Origin: an uncultured Bacteroidales bacterium
GTDB lineage: Bacteria > Bacteroidota > Bacteroidia > Bacteroidales > F082
Direction: 5' to 3'
Length of the DNA: 64,000 bases
Assembly: GCA_947303085.1 (NCBI GenBank)
Contig: CAMYXP010000003.1
Coordinates: 62,001 to 126,000 of the forward strand
Shown here: positions 34,942 to 44,169 of the stretch, in pieces
How positions within the stretch are numbered: position 1 is the first letter of the stretch
Layout: each line of letters starts with the position of its first letter
Translations under genes and position numbers: made by a program
The notes under the pieces: model-generated
What the model was told of the DNA's origin: nothing
What the model saw: the letters and a program-made list of their open reading frames with translations, nothing else
Databases searched by the model: none

Positions 34942-35234
34942 CAAACAATAAACTGTTTGCCAGTAACAATCTCCAATTTAGTTATTGTTTCCAGCGATAA
35001 GTTTTCGTTGCCATGCAGAATTTTCGACACATATTGTTGTGTGCAGTTGAGGCGTTCCGCCATGGTGGTTTGTGTCATATTTTCGCTTTTCATGTAAGAA
35101 AGCACAGCAATAGCGATATGCTGGGAATGTCTTAGCCAAGCTTTGTTTTCCCGTCGCCATTCAGCTTCCTCACGCCATTTTGATGGCGTATTGCTTTGAT
35201 GTTGTTCAAGATACTCAAGAGTTTTTTGCTTCAT
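34938..35234 (-). CDS. XRE-family antitoxin
   Basis: A 98-residue DNA-binding protein. The Cro/C1-type helix-turn-helix is at about residues 53-92 (ENMTQTTMAERLNCTQQYVS, then KILHGNENLSLETI). The N-terminal 45 residues are charged and helical, with two W-R-x-E segments. It lies 11 bases downstream of the putative toxin on the same strand, the toxin-first order of HigBA-type pairs. It probably represses the shared promoter at the palindrome 35843-35860. Confidence 0.85.
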   Translation of the reverse strand: MKQKTLEYLEQHQSNTPSKWREEAEWRRENKAWLRHSQHIAIAVLSYMKSENMTQTTMAERLNCTQQYVSKILHGNENLSLETITKLEIVTGKQFIVC

Positions 35235-35245
35235 TTTGATTGCTC

Positions 35246-35797
35246 CTATATGGTTTCGTTTGTAATTTCTTCAAATCCAGCCACATCAACAACTCCTTGC
35301 TCAATCAGATAATTCCTTACTTGTTCCATTTTAGAAAGTTCCTTCAGTGTGTGCTCGCGTTCCTCCATTGTACGTGTCAGTTTTATGGCTCCGCCAGTAA
35401 TTACATAACATCCGGGCTCCAGTTTTATAGCATATAAACGTAGCCAAGATGCATGTCTGCTTTGCTGCTCTGGACGAGCTTTCTCTTTTCCCAGCCTCAT
35501 GTCGATAGTCCTGTTGTTTTCCAATGGACGGAAATGCCTATCAAGATTGGCGTCAGGCGAGATGTCAAGTATAAGGCATTCCAATTCGTCGCTGTCGGTG
35601 ATGGTGTCATAAATTGCTTGGTTCAAATCGGTAATTTTGAAATATGACTCCAAATCCTTATTGTTGTTTGTGAAAAACTCCCACAACCAATTAATATCAT
35701 TCCACTGGTTGAAAATCATGCTAAAAGAGTTGTCGCTGTCCCCATCATATCGTACTGCCCACAATGTGTTGTTTTCCAAAATTTTATCAAATGTCAT
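35246..35797 (-). CDS. putative RelE/HigB-like toxin
   Basis: A 183-residue protein upstream of the XRE antitoxin. The part from about residue 95 (HFRPLENNR, then RLYAIKLEPGCYVITGGAIK) resembles the RelE/HigB fold pattern of basic strand, Arg and closing strand plus a C-terminal helix, but the match is distant. The N-terminal 90 residues are acidic and unlike small RelE toxins. The start was set at the ATG at 35795-35797, downstream of the -7 box. The gene order and operator support a toxin-antitoxin pair; the toxin fold remains a guess. Confidence 0.6.
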   Translation of the reverse strand: MTFDKILENNTLWAVRYDGDSDNSFSMIFNQWNDINWLWEFFTNNNKDLESYFKITDLNQAIYDTITDSDELECLILDISPDANLDRHFRPLENNRTIDMRLGKEKARPEQQSRHASWLRLYAIKLEPGCYVITGGAIKLTRTMEEREHTLKELSKMEQVRNYLIEQGVVDVAGFEEITNETI

Positions 35798-35817
35798 ATT
35801 CTTTATCTTTAGTTCTG

Positions 35818-35860
35818 CAAAGATAATACAATTTTTAATATGTACAACCAAAAAGTTGTA
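35818..35860 (-). promoter_or_regulatory. promoter and operator palindrome of the toxin-antitoxin pair
   Basis: On the complement the -7 box reads TATCTTTG (35818-35825). Upstream, in the -33 region, is a perfect inverted repeat TACAAC (35843-35848), 6 bases, GTTGTA (35855-35860), well placed for an XRE-type repressor. Confidence 0.65.
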
Positions 35861-35922
35861 AAAATAAAAAATTATTTATTGGAGTGATTTGATATTAATA
35901 TGTTCGGTAATAAAATAATTGT

Positions 35923-35930
35923 TATATTTG
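35923..35930 (+). promoter_or_regulatory. -7 promoter box of the structured RNA
   Basis: TATATTTG matches the consensus and precedes the rod-shaped RNA; no clear -33 element is seen. Confidence 0.6.
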
Positions 35931-35935
35931 CACCG

Positions 35936-36152
35936 TAAAAAGAAATGCAAATGTAGAGAGTATAAATACGATATTGGACTTTAAATTCTTATTCCTTTAG
36001 TGTAAACGTCTGGAAAACTTTTACGATTGTGCAGGAGTAAGTTAGATAAAGTTCACGTTTTGGCGTGAATTGCTTCTAACATGCTTGTCTGCACAAAGGT
36101 ATTCCAGACACCTTCACTAAAGATAAGTTCAAGAAGAATTCATGCCTTTTTT
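35936..36152 (+). ncRNA. rod-shaped structured RNA, candidate 6S RNA or structured leader
   Basis: The RNA folds into one long rod. Helices from outside in are CTTAT 35988-35992 with 36123-36127; CTTTAGTG 35995-36002 with 36115-36122; GTCTGGAA 36008-36015 with 36102-36109; TTGTGCAG 36027-36034 with 36089-36096; GTTAGA 36041-36046 with 36075-36080; TTCACG 36052-36057 with 36064-36069. An asymmetric bubble (11 and 5 nt) lies in the middle, as in 6S RNA. AATTCTT 35984-35990 can also pair with 36134-36140. A run of six T at 36147-36152 could end the RNA. The 3-prime limit and start are inferred. A cis leader for the protease at 36176 is the alternative. Confidence 0.55.
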
Positions 36153-36175
36153 ATTAATAAGTAAATAGAATCATT

Positions 36176-38743
36176 ATGAAACGAGTCTTTTTAGTATTAG
36201 TAGCATTGTTAATTGTTGGATTGGCTTATTCTAATCCTGTTGATGTAAAATTAGCTCAAAAGATTGCTAAAACATTTCTTGAAAGTAAATCTTCAGAAAG
36301 TGTCGAATTAATAGATATATCAAAAGCATCTGGATTTTCGAAGTTTTACATTTTCAATAGAATAAATGGAAAAGGTTTTGTAATAGTCTCAGCTGATGAT
36401 AGGGTACAATCAATTCTTGCTTATTCTAATGACAATAATTTTGTGACAGATAATATGCCAATGAATCTTATTGATTGGCTGATGGGTTACGAAATTCAAA
36501 TTCAAGCAGCAATTAATGAAGATATTGAAACACCAGAATATATTATTGAAGAATGGAATAATCTATCACATGGAATTATTAATAATATAAAAACAACAGA
36601 ATCTGTAGGTCCATTGATTAGTACAAAATGGGGCCAAGGTAATCATAATAATCCAACATATAATGCTTTATGTCCAACATCATATTTGGGACTATGGTAT
36701 ACGTATACAGGCTGTGCTGCAACAGCTATGGCACAAGTTATGAAGTATTGGGAGTATCCAATACATGGGCAAGGATATCACTCGTATAATTGTAGTTATT
36801 ATGGGACTCAATCTGCAAATTTTGCAAACACATATTATGATTGGAATAACATGCCAAATCAATTAACAGTAAATAGCACGAGTTCACAAATTAATGCAGT
36901 GGCAACTATAATGTATCATTGTGGTGTCAGTATTGATATGGATTATGGATATAATGCCAGTGGAGCAGATCCATCATTACATGCGCAAGCGTTAATTAAC
37001 TATTTTAAATATGCAACTACAACAAGATTTGTGCGAAAAAGTGATTATTCTCCGAGTGCATGGATTGATTTATTGAAGAACGAGTTAAATAATAATAGAC
37101 CTGTTTTATATAATGGATATGGTGATAGTGGAGGTCATTCATTTATTTGTGATGGTTATGATAACGATGATAAATTTTACTTTAATTGGGGGTGGAACGG
37201 TGATAATGATGGAGCTTATTCATTGTTAGATTTAACTCCTGGTACAGGTGGTACAGGCGCTGGTTCTGGCTCTTATACTGCAAACCAATCGGCAACTATT
37301 GGTATACAGCCATCATATAATAATGAACCAGAATTAGTAATGTACTCTTCTTTATATATTGCAGATGCTTGGTTCGGTTCAGATATAACAGGAACGATAC
37401 AAGTCCTTAATGAAGGTGCAACATATTCTGGTTATTTGGGTGTTATCATTTTTAATGACAATGATGTCGCTGTTAGTGGACAATTATTTAATGTGAATGA
37501 TTTACCTTGTAATTATTATGCTACGGGCAATATTAGTATTGAGGGGGGAGTGCCATTAATACCTGGATTTTATTATGCTGTGGCTTTATATAGTGAGGAT
37601 GGTGATAATTGGAATATTGTTCAATCAACCTCTAGCGCATATAATGATAAAGTTTTCGAGGTATATTATTCTGCACAGATGGAAACTTATTCTGGATTTT
37701 CAGAAACAATTTTAATACAAGGGAGAAGTAATACGATAAATGTGGATATATTAAATGATGGGTCTACAACTTTTTATGGTAAGGTTAGAGTTAGTTTGGC
37801 TAATATTGGTGATGGTAGTCATGTCCAGACAATTGGCATAGTTGAAATTAATAATGGATTGCAACCAAATTATCATTATACAAACGGTTTGGATTTTACG
37901 GGAACAATTACCGCTGAACCTGGGACATATCTGTTGTCTTTGGCTTATCAAAGAAATGGAGAAAGTACATGGTATTATGCCGGCAGTTCGTATTATTCTA
38001 ATCCTATATTTGCAACAGTTGTGGCTGCGCCGACATTATCTGTTTCTCCCACATCGTTGACATTCCCGTTAAGTGGTGGTAGTAAAGTTGTGGAGATTAC
38101 CACTAATGTAAATTGGTCGGCACACACATCTGCATCCTGGCTTACAATATCACCCAATTCTGGTACGGAAAGCGGTTATATTGTGGTTAATGCCAGTGTA
38201 AATAATACTAACTCAAGTAGGCAAGGGACTATAACTGTTAGTGGAGGTAATGGTGTAACATCCAAAACAATAGTTGTTACACAAGCAGGTCCAATGCAAT
38301 ACTATATAGAAGTTAATAGTGCCAATCCAAATATGGGATATGTAACTGGTAGTGGAACGTATGCCTCTGGTTCTACAGCAACTATAAAAGCTATTCCTTA
38401 TAGCGGTTACCGTTTTGTTAGATGGCAAGATAATAATACTCAAAATCCACGAAATATTACGGTAACAACAAATGCAACTTATACGGCTTATTTTGAACCA
38501 ATTCTTGATGTTGAAGATGTTGTTGACAATCGCTATGTTAAGATTAATGTTGAAGATGGTGGTGTTATAATAATCGTAGATGATAAATTATTATCATATC
38601 CACTAAAAATTTATGATTTATTGGGTAGGGTTGTTGTTACTAAAGAAATCTCTGATACACACAACTATTTTTCATTACCTGCCGGTGTATATTTGATTAC
38701 TATTGCAGACTATCCATCGCAAAAAGTTGTTATTACAAGATAA
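36176..38743 (+). CDS. C10 (streptopain-like) cysteine protease with BACON domain and T9SS tail
   Basis: An 855-residue secreted protein. Signal peptide (about 1-19), inhibitory propeptide (about 20-130), C10 protease (about 145-380) with the nucleophile in YTGCAATAMAQVMKYW and the catalytic His in GDSGGHSFICDGYD, then beta-sandwich segments. A BACON domain follows (about 620-705, LSVSPTSLTFPLSGGSK), then an InlB-like repeat (GYRFVRWQDNN) and a T9SS type A sorting tail (LKIYDLLGRVV to PAGVYLITI). The coding sequence is far richer in A and T than its neighbours, hinting at transfer or a different history. It ends before a strong terminator. Confidence 0.9.
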   Translation: MKRVFLVLVALLIVGLAYSNPVDVKLAQKIAKTFLESKSSESVELIDISKASGFSKFYIFNRINGKGFVIVSADDRVQSILAYSNDNNFVTDNMPMNLIDWLMGYEIQIQAAINEDIETPEYIIEEWNNLSHGIINNIKTTESVGPLISTKWGQGNHNNPTYNALCPTSYLGLWYTYTGCAATAMAQVMKYWEYPIHGQGYHSYNCSYYGTQSANFANTYYDWNNMPNQLTVNSTSSQINAVATIMYHCGVSIDMDYGYNASGADPSLHAQALINYFKYATTTRFVRKSDYSPSAWIDLLKNELNNNRPVLYNGYGDSGGHSFICDGYDNDDKFYFNWGWNGDNDGAYSLLDLTPGTGGTGAGSGSYTANQSATIGIQPSYNNEPELVMYSSLYIADAWFGSDITGTIQVLNEGATYSGYLGVIIFNDNDVAVSGQLFNVNDLPCNYYATGNISIEGGVPLIPGFYYAVALYSEDGDNWNIVQSTSSAYNDKVFEVYYSAQMETYSGFSETILIQGRSNTINVDILNDGSTTFYGKVRVSLANIGDGSHVQTIGIVEINNGLQPNYHYTNGLDFTGTITAEPGTYLLSLAYQRNGESTWYYAGSSYYSNPIFATVVAAPTLSVSPTSLTFPLSGGSKVVEITTNVNWSAHTSASWLTISPNSGTESGYIVVNASVNNTNSSRQGTITVSGGNGVTSKTIVVTQAGPMQYYIEVNSANPNMGYVTGSGTYASGSTATIKAIPYSGYRFVRWQDNNTQNPRNITVTTNATYTAYFEPILDVEDVVDNRYVKINVEDGGVIIIVDDKLLSYPLKIYDLLGRVVVTKEISDTHNYFSLPAGVYLITIADYPSQKVVITR

Positions 38744-38760
38744 AATAACGTAAATAATAA

Positions 38761-38803
38761 AAAAATCCACAATTTGTGATATTCCATTTTGTGGATTTTT
38801 TTT
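38761..38803 (+). terminator. intrinsic terminator after the C10 protease
   Basis: ATCCACAA (38765-38772) pairs with TTGTGGAT (38789-38796), flanked by A and T runs that lengthen the stem and give a T tail. Confidence 0.85.
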
Positions 38804-38855
38804 GTAGTTTATTTTTATTTTGAATGATTTGATCAATGTGGTTGATAAAATTCGC

Positions 38856-38863
38856 TATATTTG
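38856..38863 (+). promoter_or_regulatory. -7 promoter box of the C_GCAxxG_C_C gene
   Basis: TATATTTG, 14 bases upstream of the ATG at 38878. Confidence 0.65.
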
Positions 38864-38877
38864 CAAAAAATAAAATC

Positions 38878-39261
38878 ATGGAATCAAGAATTTCTACAGC
38901 GGTTGAGAAGAAAAACTGCGGCTATAACTGCGCGCAGGCTGTGATTTGTGCGTATTGTGATATTGCAGGAATTGACGAGGAAAGCGCGAGAAACCTTGGC
39001 GCTCCGTTTGGCATTGGAATGGGCAACATGGAAGGCACTTGCGGTGCGATAACAGGTGCCGGCATGGTATTGGGATTGGCATCCGACGACAGAGTCAAAG
39101 CCATTCGTGGGATGAAACAAATCATGAACAAATTTCAGCTTCGCAATGGTGCAACACAATGCAAGATGTTGAAAGGCGTTGGAACAGGTGTTGTGCTTCG
39201 CGATTGCTCTGACTGCGTTGCTGATGCCGCTGAATTTCTTGAAGAGGAGTTGAATAAATAG
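38878..39261 (+). CDS. C_GCAxxG_C_C family protein
   Basis: A 127-residue protein with the defining Cys pattern: NCGYNCAQAV, then GTCGAITGAGMVLGL, KMLKG and DCSDCVADAAEFL. The family is predicted to bind a metal or redox centre, and its role is unknown. The start was placed at the ATG at 38878 behind the -7 box. It ends 7 bases before the large dikinase gene, so the two may be co-transcribed. Confidence 0.88.
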   Translation: MESRISTAVEKKNCGYNCAQAVICAYCDIAGIDEESARNLGAPFGIGMGNMEGTCGAITGAGMVLGLASDDRVKAIRGMKQIMNKFQLRNGATQCKMLKGVGTGVVLRDCSDCVADAAEFLEEELNK

Positions 39262-39268
39262 TTTTATC

Positions 39269-42200
39269 ATGACCGAGACTTTCAAATCACAGGCGCTGGA
39301 GGCTAATTTAGCCCAAACACGATATAAGGACATCTTCATTCCGGATGAGCATAAGACTTTTATTGCATTGAGTACCAATTACTTCGGTATCAACAAACGC
39401 GCTTCGGAATGTATTACAGAATATCATCATCCACTATCGAACCATACCTTCGTCACTGAAGAGCTGCGCAAGATTTTGATGGATGATTTCTGGTTTTACA
39501 CCCGCGATGAGGTGCCGGCCGACACCCTGAAGCTGCCTCTCGAAATGATGCGAAGCCTGCTGAAACCTGAAGTGGCCCTAAAACTGAGACTAAACATTGT
39601 CATCACTTTATTGGAGTTTGCAGGTCAGGTTTATACCAAATCGACCAAGCATTTTAATCTTATTGAATTGACATTCAATATATTAGCTGATAAGTTTGAG
39701 GCAAATAAAGATTGTTATATCCTCGCCACCAAACATGCTGAGCGTTATCTGGACTGTGTTGCGAAAGATGAAAAGTTCTCAGCTACAGCTTGCCATCTCT
39801 TGCGGTCGATGCTTCAAGAGAATTATCGTTATTGGCAAACGACTTCTGAGGTTGAAAAATGGGTTTCGGATAACAAAAATCTGCTTTCCGATGAGGAGAA
39901 AAATGTAATAATCAATGAAGTCGGAGCTCCGTATTTCAATAGTTTAAATGATGATTTAAATGCTGCACAGACTTGGGATTCATTGGCCGAACTGCCTCAT
40001 TTTGAACAGGTTGCGAAGCGTTTTACCGAGTCGGAGAAGCTCTTTGAACACTTCATCACGAAGTTCCATTATGTGTTTTATCTGCTTCATATCCCAGGCA
40101 TGGAGAGCCAGCGCGAACGTCTTATCTGGAACATGGACCGCATGATGCGCGACGCCATCGACGAGATGCCGCAAAACGAACTGATTCCGTTCATCGACAC
40201 CATTTTCAATCTCGCCAAGGAGCTGCGTAAAAACTACACCTCGGCGGTACTCGATTTCCAGCTTACTTTGGGTAAGAAAATCATCGATGTCGACAATACC
40301 GACATGAAGGAAATCGTCAACCATTTCGAGAAACGCCTCATAGAGTTCGGATTCATCACACCAGGCAATGTTTTTGTCAATGAAGACTGGCAACTATCAG
40401 TAAACAAAGATCATATCAAGAATATCCGTGTGTGGCTCGAGCTTATCGAATACTCTAAAACTCCATTGGAAAAGTTGCTTTCTTCATTGATTGTCAACCT
40501 GAAACTGGGCGGCATTTTCATCAGCGATACCGACCTTTTCCAACGTGAGATTACGAAAATCTTGAACTCGAATATCTCGCCTTATTATAAAAAGGTGAAG
40601 CAGCTCTCGCGCATTTTCCCTGTGTATTTCAACGAGATAGGGGCGGAGGGCGAGATTCGCAACGTCACCACCAACATGGACGAGATATCGCTTCGTCAGG
40701 ACAAGCTCGTGCATTTTCTGCGTAAGCAGGTTCACACCGAGAGCAACAATACCCTCATCGACCTCACTTTCGATGTTTTCCAATTCTGGAGCGACGGCAA
40801 CCTCGATGCTTTGAAGTCAATTTTGCCTAAAAATGTATTTGAAAGCATTGATAAACAAAGCACTTGGTTTATTCACGTGCATAACCTCGTGCAGACGATG
40901 TGCGAGATTTCATGCCTGAATCCTGATGATATCCTTATGCTTTCGCGCGACGACTACGAGAATCTCATCCGTAAGGCAGCCGATAAAATCAACCTCGACG
41001 ATGAGCTTTATCAACGCGAGCATCTCCGTTTGATGGATATCCGCGATTTGTATGCCTATCTTCGTGAGAAATACAGCTTCGAAAGTGTCAATATTTTCGC
41101 ATATTTGCGCAACTTCCCGTTTATTCCCGACAAAGACATCGACGATTTTGAGAAGGTTTATAAGGAAAAAAATTTCGGCAAGTCGCTGAGCATGATTTAT
41201 GCCTTCATGAGCAAGCTGAAAGAGATAATTTTCAATCCTGAGCAGAGCGAAGGCTGGGAAAATATCTATCACAAACGCCATATCGCTATCGGAATTCCGT
41301 CGATGTACGGCACCTATCGTGAGAATAAATTCGAAGCTATGGGCTTGACATTCAGACTCGAACGTGTGGCGACACAGCTCATGGAAAAGGTGGTGCAGAG
41401 CATCAACCTCGAGTACATCTCCGAAAGGACTCTCAACCAAATTTACATCATTTTGAGGTATTTCCGCGACGGCTTGGCACTCGACGGCATCACAAACCAG
41501 AGCTTCAACTCGAAACTCGACATGCTGCGTTACAGTTTGACTTCGCGAAGCTTCTCGTTTGGGCAGTACATCAACATCTTCCAGTTTATTGCCGAAGATG
41601 TCAGACGTATCATTATAAAATACTTCCTGAAATCGTATGAATACCCGATGAAGGTTGTCATTCCACAGCTTTTCGACCCTGAAAACAAGCTCAGCGAGCG
41701 CGATATGGTGGCTCTTATTAGCAAAAAATCGGAGGAATTTCATCGCGACATGCTCTCCGATGCCTTCTTGATGCAGCCTTTGGATAATTTCATAGGCCGA
41801 ATCCTCACTTCTTTAAGAACAATGGAGGCTTCGCTCGACCCGAAACTCATCAGCGACATCATGACCTACAACTCCGAGATGCTGATAAGTCCGTTCTGGA
41901 CGCCGACACCGAAAATGGACAACCAGGTGTTTATCGGTAACAAGGCCAACAACTTGAAAACCCTTTATCTAAAGGGACTTCCGGTGCCTCCAGGATTCGT
42001 TATCACCACCGAGGCATTCCGTCGCAACGACACCATTAATACTATTCCTGAGCTTAGAAGCGAAATTCACGGCATGCTGAAACGCTTCATGGAAGAGCTG
42101 GAACGCATCAGCGGACGAAGATTCAATAATCCTGCGATGCCGTTGCTGGTATCGGTGCGTTCTGGTACCGCCATCTCGATGCCGGGTGCCATGGACACAT

Positions 42201-43411
42201 TCCTGAATGTCGGCTTGAACGATGAGCTTGTCGAGAAAATAGCCGAAAACCCTGAAAAAGCTTGGGCAATATGGGACTCATACCGTCGTTTCCTGCAAAG
42301 TTGGGGTATGGCAAAAGGTATCCATCGTGACTTCTTTGATGAAGAAATCAACCGTTTCAAGTCGAAATATAAAGTCAAGCAGAAAGTCGATTTCAAGGCG
42401 GCGCAGATGCGCGAGATGGCTTATTCGTATAAGAAAATTCTTGAAAATCATGGCGTTGTGCTTGAGCAGGATCCGTTTAAACAGATTGTGGAGTGCGTCA
42501 ATATGGTGTTCGACTCGTGGAACTCCGAGCGCGCGCTGGCTTACCGACGTCATCTTGGAATCTCCGAAAACTGGGGCACGGCTGTCATCGTACAGCAGAT
42601 GATTTACGGAAACATCAGCGAGGTGTCGGGTACTGGCGTGGTGTTCACGCAAAACCCGCATCGTGAGCGTCCGGGCGTGCATCTGTACGGCGACTTCACC
42701 ATGCGCAGCCAGGGTGAGGACATCGTGGGCGGACTTGTGAAGCCGTTGCCGATAGGCGAGACGCAGCGTATAGCGGCTAACCTTGAGGGACCGTCAATGC
42801 AGACTGCACTTCCAGAAATCTACAAGAAGATCTATTCCATCGCGACCACGCTGACCGAAGAACTCGGTTACGCGCCTCAAGAGATGGAGTTTACTTTCGA
42901 ATCCGATAAGCCTGAAGACTTCCATATCCTGCAGATTCGCGACCAAGACCTTAAGCTTGAAGACACCGTGAACGCCTTCGTGCAGTCACCGACCGAGATG
43001 AATCAGATTGGTCGCGGCATGGGCATTGGCGGCGGCGCGATGAACGGATTGGTAGCCTTTAATGAGCTGGATATCAAAATGTTACGTAAAGAACATCCGA
43101 ACGATAACGTCATCTTGGTTCGTCCTGACACTGTTCCTGACGACATCGGCCTCATCTTCGATACCGACGGATTGCTCACAGCGCGTGGTGGCGCCACATC
43201 GCACGCTGCCGTCACCGCAGTGCGTCTGGGCAAAGTGTGCGTGGTGAGCTGCGTCGAGCTGATGGTCAACGACGAGAAACACTGCGCCGAACTGAATGGC
43301 CATTTGATCCAGATGGGTGACAAGATCGCCATCGACGGTAACCTCGGCCTTGTCTATCTTGGCCATTACCCGACGGAGAAAATGACTATGGGAAAAGGAT
43401 ATAATTATTAG
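39269..43411 (+). CDS. PEP/pyruvate-binding (PPDK-like) dikinase with large N-terminal domain
   Basis: A 1380-residue protein. Residues about 1-870 are a helix-rich region of no recognised family. From about 885 comes the ATP-grasp domain of the PPDK family (NKANNLKTLYLKGLPVPPGF, later LLVSVRSGTAISMPGAMDT). Near residue 1305 is the swivelling phosphohistidine domain with RGGATSHAAVTAVRLGK, which keeps the catalytic His. The PEP/pyruvate TIM barrel of true PPDK is missing, since the protein ends about 60 residues after this motif. It thus resembles water dikinases or rifampin phosphotransferase in logic, with the acceptor site probably in the N-terminal part. The substrate is unknown. Confidence 0.85.
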   Translation: MTETFKSQALEANLAQTRYKDIFIPDEHKTFIALSTNYFGINKRASECITEYHHPLSNHTFVTEELRKILMDDFWFYTRDEVPADTLKLPLEMMRSLLKPEVALKLRLNIVITLLEFAGQVYTKSTKHFNLIELTFNILADKFEANKDCYILATKHAERYLDCVAKDEKFSATACHLLRSMLQENYRYWQTTSEVEKWVSDNKNLLSDEEKNVIINEVGAPYFNSLNDDLNAAQTWDSLAELPHFEQVAKRFTESEKLFEHFITKFHYVFYLLHIPGMESQRERLIWNMDRMMRDAIDEMPQNELIPFIDTIFNLAKELRKNYTSAVLDFQLTLGKKIIDVDNTDMKEIVNHFEKRLIEFGFITPGNVFVNEDWQLSVNKDHIKNIRVWLELIEYSKTPLEKLLSSLIVNLKLGGIFISDTDLFQREITKILNSNISPYYKKVKQLSRIFPVYFNEIGAEGEIRNVTTNMDEISLRQDKLVHFLRKQVHTESNNTLIDLTFDVFQFWSDGNLDALKSILPKNVFESIDKQSTWFIHVHNLVQTMCEISCLNPDDILMLSRDDYENLIRKAADKINLDDELYQREHLRLMDIRDLYAYLREKYSFESVNIFAYLRNFPFIPDKDIDDFEKVYKEKNFGKSLSMIYAFMSKLKEIIFNPEQSEGWENIYHKRHIAIGIPSMYGTYRENKFEAMGLTFRLERVATQLMEKVVQSINLEYISERTLNQIYIILRYFRDGLALDGITNQSFNSKLDMLRYSLTSRSFSFGQYINIFQFIAEDVRRIIIKYFLKSYEYPMKVVIPQLFDPENKLSERDMVALISKKSEEFHRDMLSDAFLMQPLDNFIGRILTSLRTMEASLDPKLISDIMTYNSEMLISPFWTPTPKMDNQVFIGNKANNLKTLYLKGLPVPPGFVITTEAFRRNDTINTIPELRSEIHGMLKRFMEELERISGRRFNNPAMPLLVSVRSGTAISMPGAMDTFLNVGLNDELVEKIAENPEKAWAIWDSYRRFLQSWGMAKGIHRDFFDEEINRFKSKYKVKQKVDFKAAQMREMAYSYKKILENHGVVLEQDPFKQIVECVNMVFDSWNSERALAYRRHLGISENWGTAVIVQQMIYGNISEVSGTGVVFTQNPHRERPGVHLYGDFTMRSQGEDIVGGLVKPLPIGETQRIAANLEGPSMQTALPEIYKKIYSIATTLTEELGYAPQEMEFTFESDKPEDFHILQIRDQDLKLEDTVNAFVQSPTEMNQIGRGMGIGGGAMNGLVAFNELDIKMLRKEHPNDNVILVRPDTVPDDIGLIFDTDGLLTARGGATSHAAVTAVRLGKVCVVSCVELMVNDEKHCAELNGHLIQMGDKIAIDGNLGLVYLGHYPTEKMTMGKGYNY

Positions 43412-43412
43412 T

Positions 43413-44087
43413 CTATTTCACAACCTTTTTTATCGCTTTCAGCACCATCTCTTCCATCTGGAAATAAGTGTCCGGAAGCGGATGGCATCCGTCTGAACTC
43501 AGCGTCAGCGGGAAACCGAGGTTTTCGTCAACGAGAGCGGCGTGATAATCGACATAAATCAAGCCGGCGCTTTTGGCGTATGCCTTCAGCTCATTATTGA
43601 TATCTACGATAGTCTGACCTGCGTTTTTAATCTCCTTGCGCCAGCAGAACTCGTTGCATGGCGGTATCGAACTGATAATAGGGGTGATGTTGTTCGCCTT
43701 TGCGATATTGCACATCGCCTTGATGTTTTCCACGACCTGCTCCGGTGACACCCAATAATCGTTGTGTGCCACGTCGTTAGTGCCAGCCATGATGACCACC
43801 GCCTTCGGATGAAGTGCCACCACGTCGTCATAAAACCTCACCAGCATCTGTGCCGAGGTCTGTCCTCCGATGCCTCTTCCGCAGAAATTGTTTTTTGTGA
43901 AGAAATCAGGATGGAAATAAGCCCAGTTGTCGGTGATGGAATTGCCCATAAACACCACCTTGGGGTAATTCTTGCTGCTGATAATCAGCTCGTTGTTGGC
44001 TTTATATCTGTTGTAGCCGAACCAATCCTGTGCGAAACCAAATAATGACATTGTCATCAAAACGATTAAGAATGTTAATTTTTTCAT
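43413..44087 (-). CDS. secreted SGNH/GDSL-family hydrolase
   Basis: A 224-residue esterase. A signal peptide (KKLTFLIVLMTMSLFGFA) is followed by the SGNH blocks: VVFMGNSITDNW (catalytic Ser), GIGGQTSAQML (Gly), MAGTNDVAHN (Asn) and SSDGCHPLPDTY (Asp and His). Relatives remove acetyl groups from glycans or hydrolyse lipids. The start is the signal-peptide ATG at 44085-44087. A GTAGAGAC hairpin lies just upstream at 44118-44149. Confidence 0.92.
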   Translation of the reverse strand: MKKLTFLIVLMTMSLFGFAQDWFGYNRYKANNELIISSKNYPKVVFMGNSITDNWAYFHPDFFTKNNFCGRGIGGQTSAQMLVRFYDDVVALHPKAVVIMAGTNDVAHNDYWVSPEQVVENIKAMCNIAKANNITPIISSIPPCNEFCWRKEIKNAGQTIVDINNELKAYAKSAGLIYVDYHAALVDENLGFPLTLSSDGCHPLPDTYFQMEEMVLKAIKKVVK

Positions 44088-44117
44088 GATTAAAATTTTT
44101 GAAAATATACAAAAAAA

Positions 44118-44149
44118 TTGTAGAGACATTTCAGGAAACGTCTCTACAA
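44118..44149. repeat. GTAGAGAC hairpin element
   Basis: TTGTAGAGAC (44118-44127) and GTCTCTACAA (44140-44149) are perfect 10-bp arms, related to the element at 21276-21301. Confidence 0.7.
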
Positions 44150-44169
44150 TTTCTACAACGCGGCATATT

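Noticed and set aside
35936..36152. known riboswitch (TPP, cobalamin, SAM) before the C10 protease
   Set aside because: The fold is one long rod with no multi-branch core or known conserved loop, and a protease gene is an unlikely target.
40910..41743. 277-codon minus-strand open frame
   Set aside because: Lies inside the dikinase gene; no start site or family features of its own.
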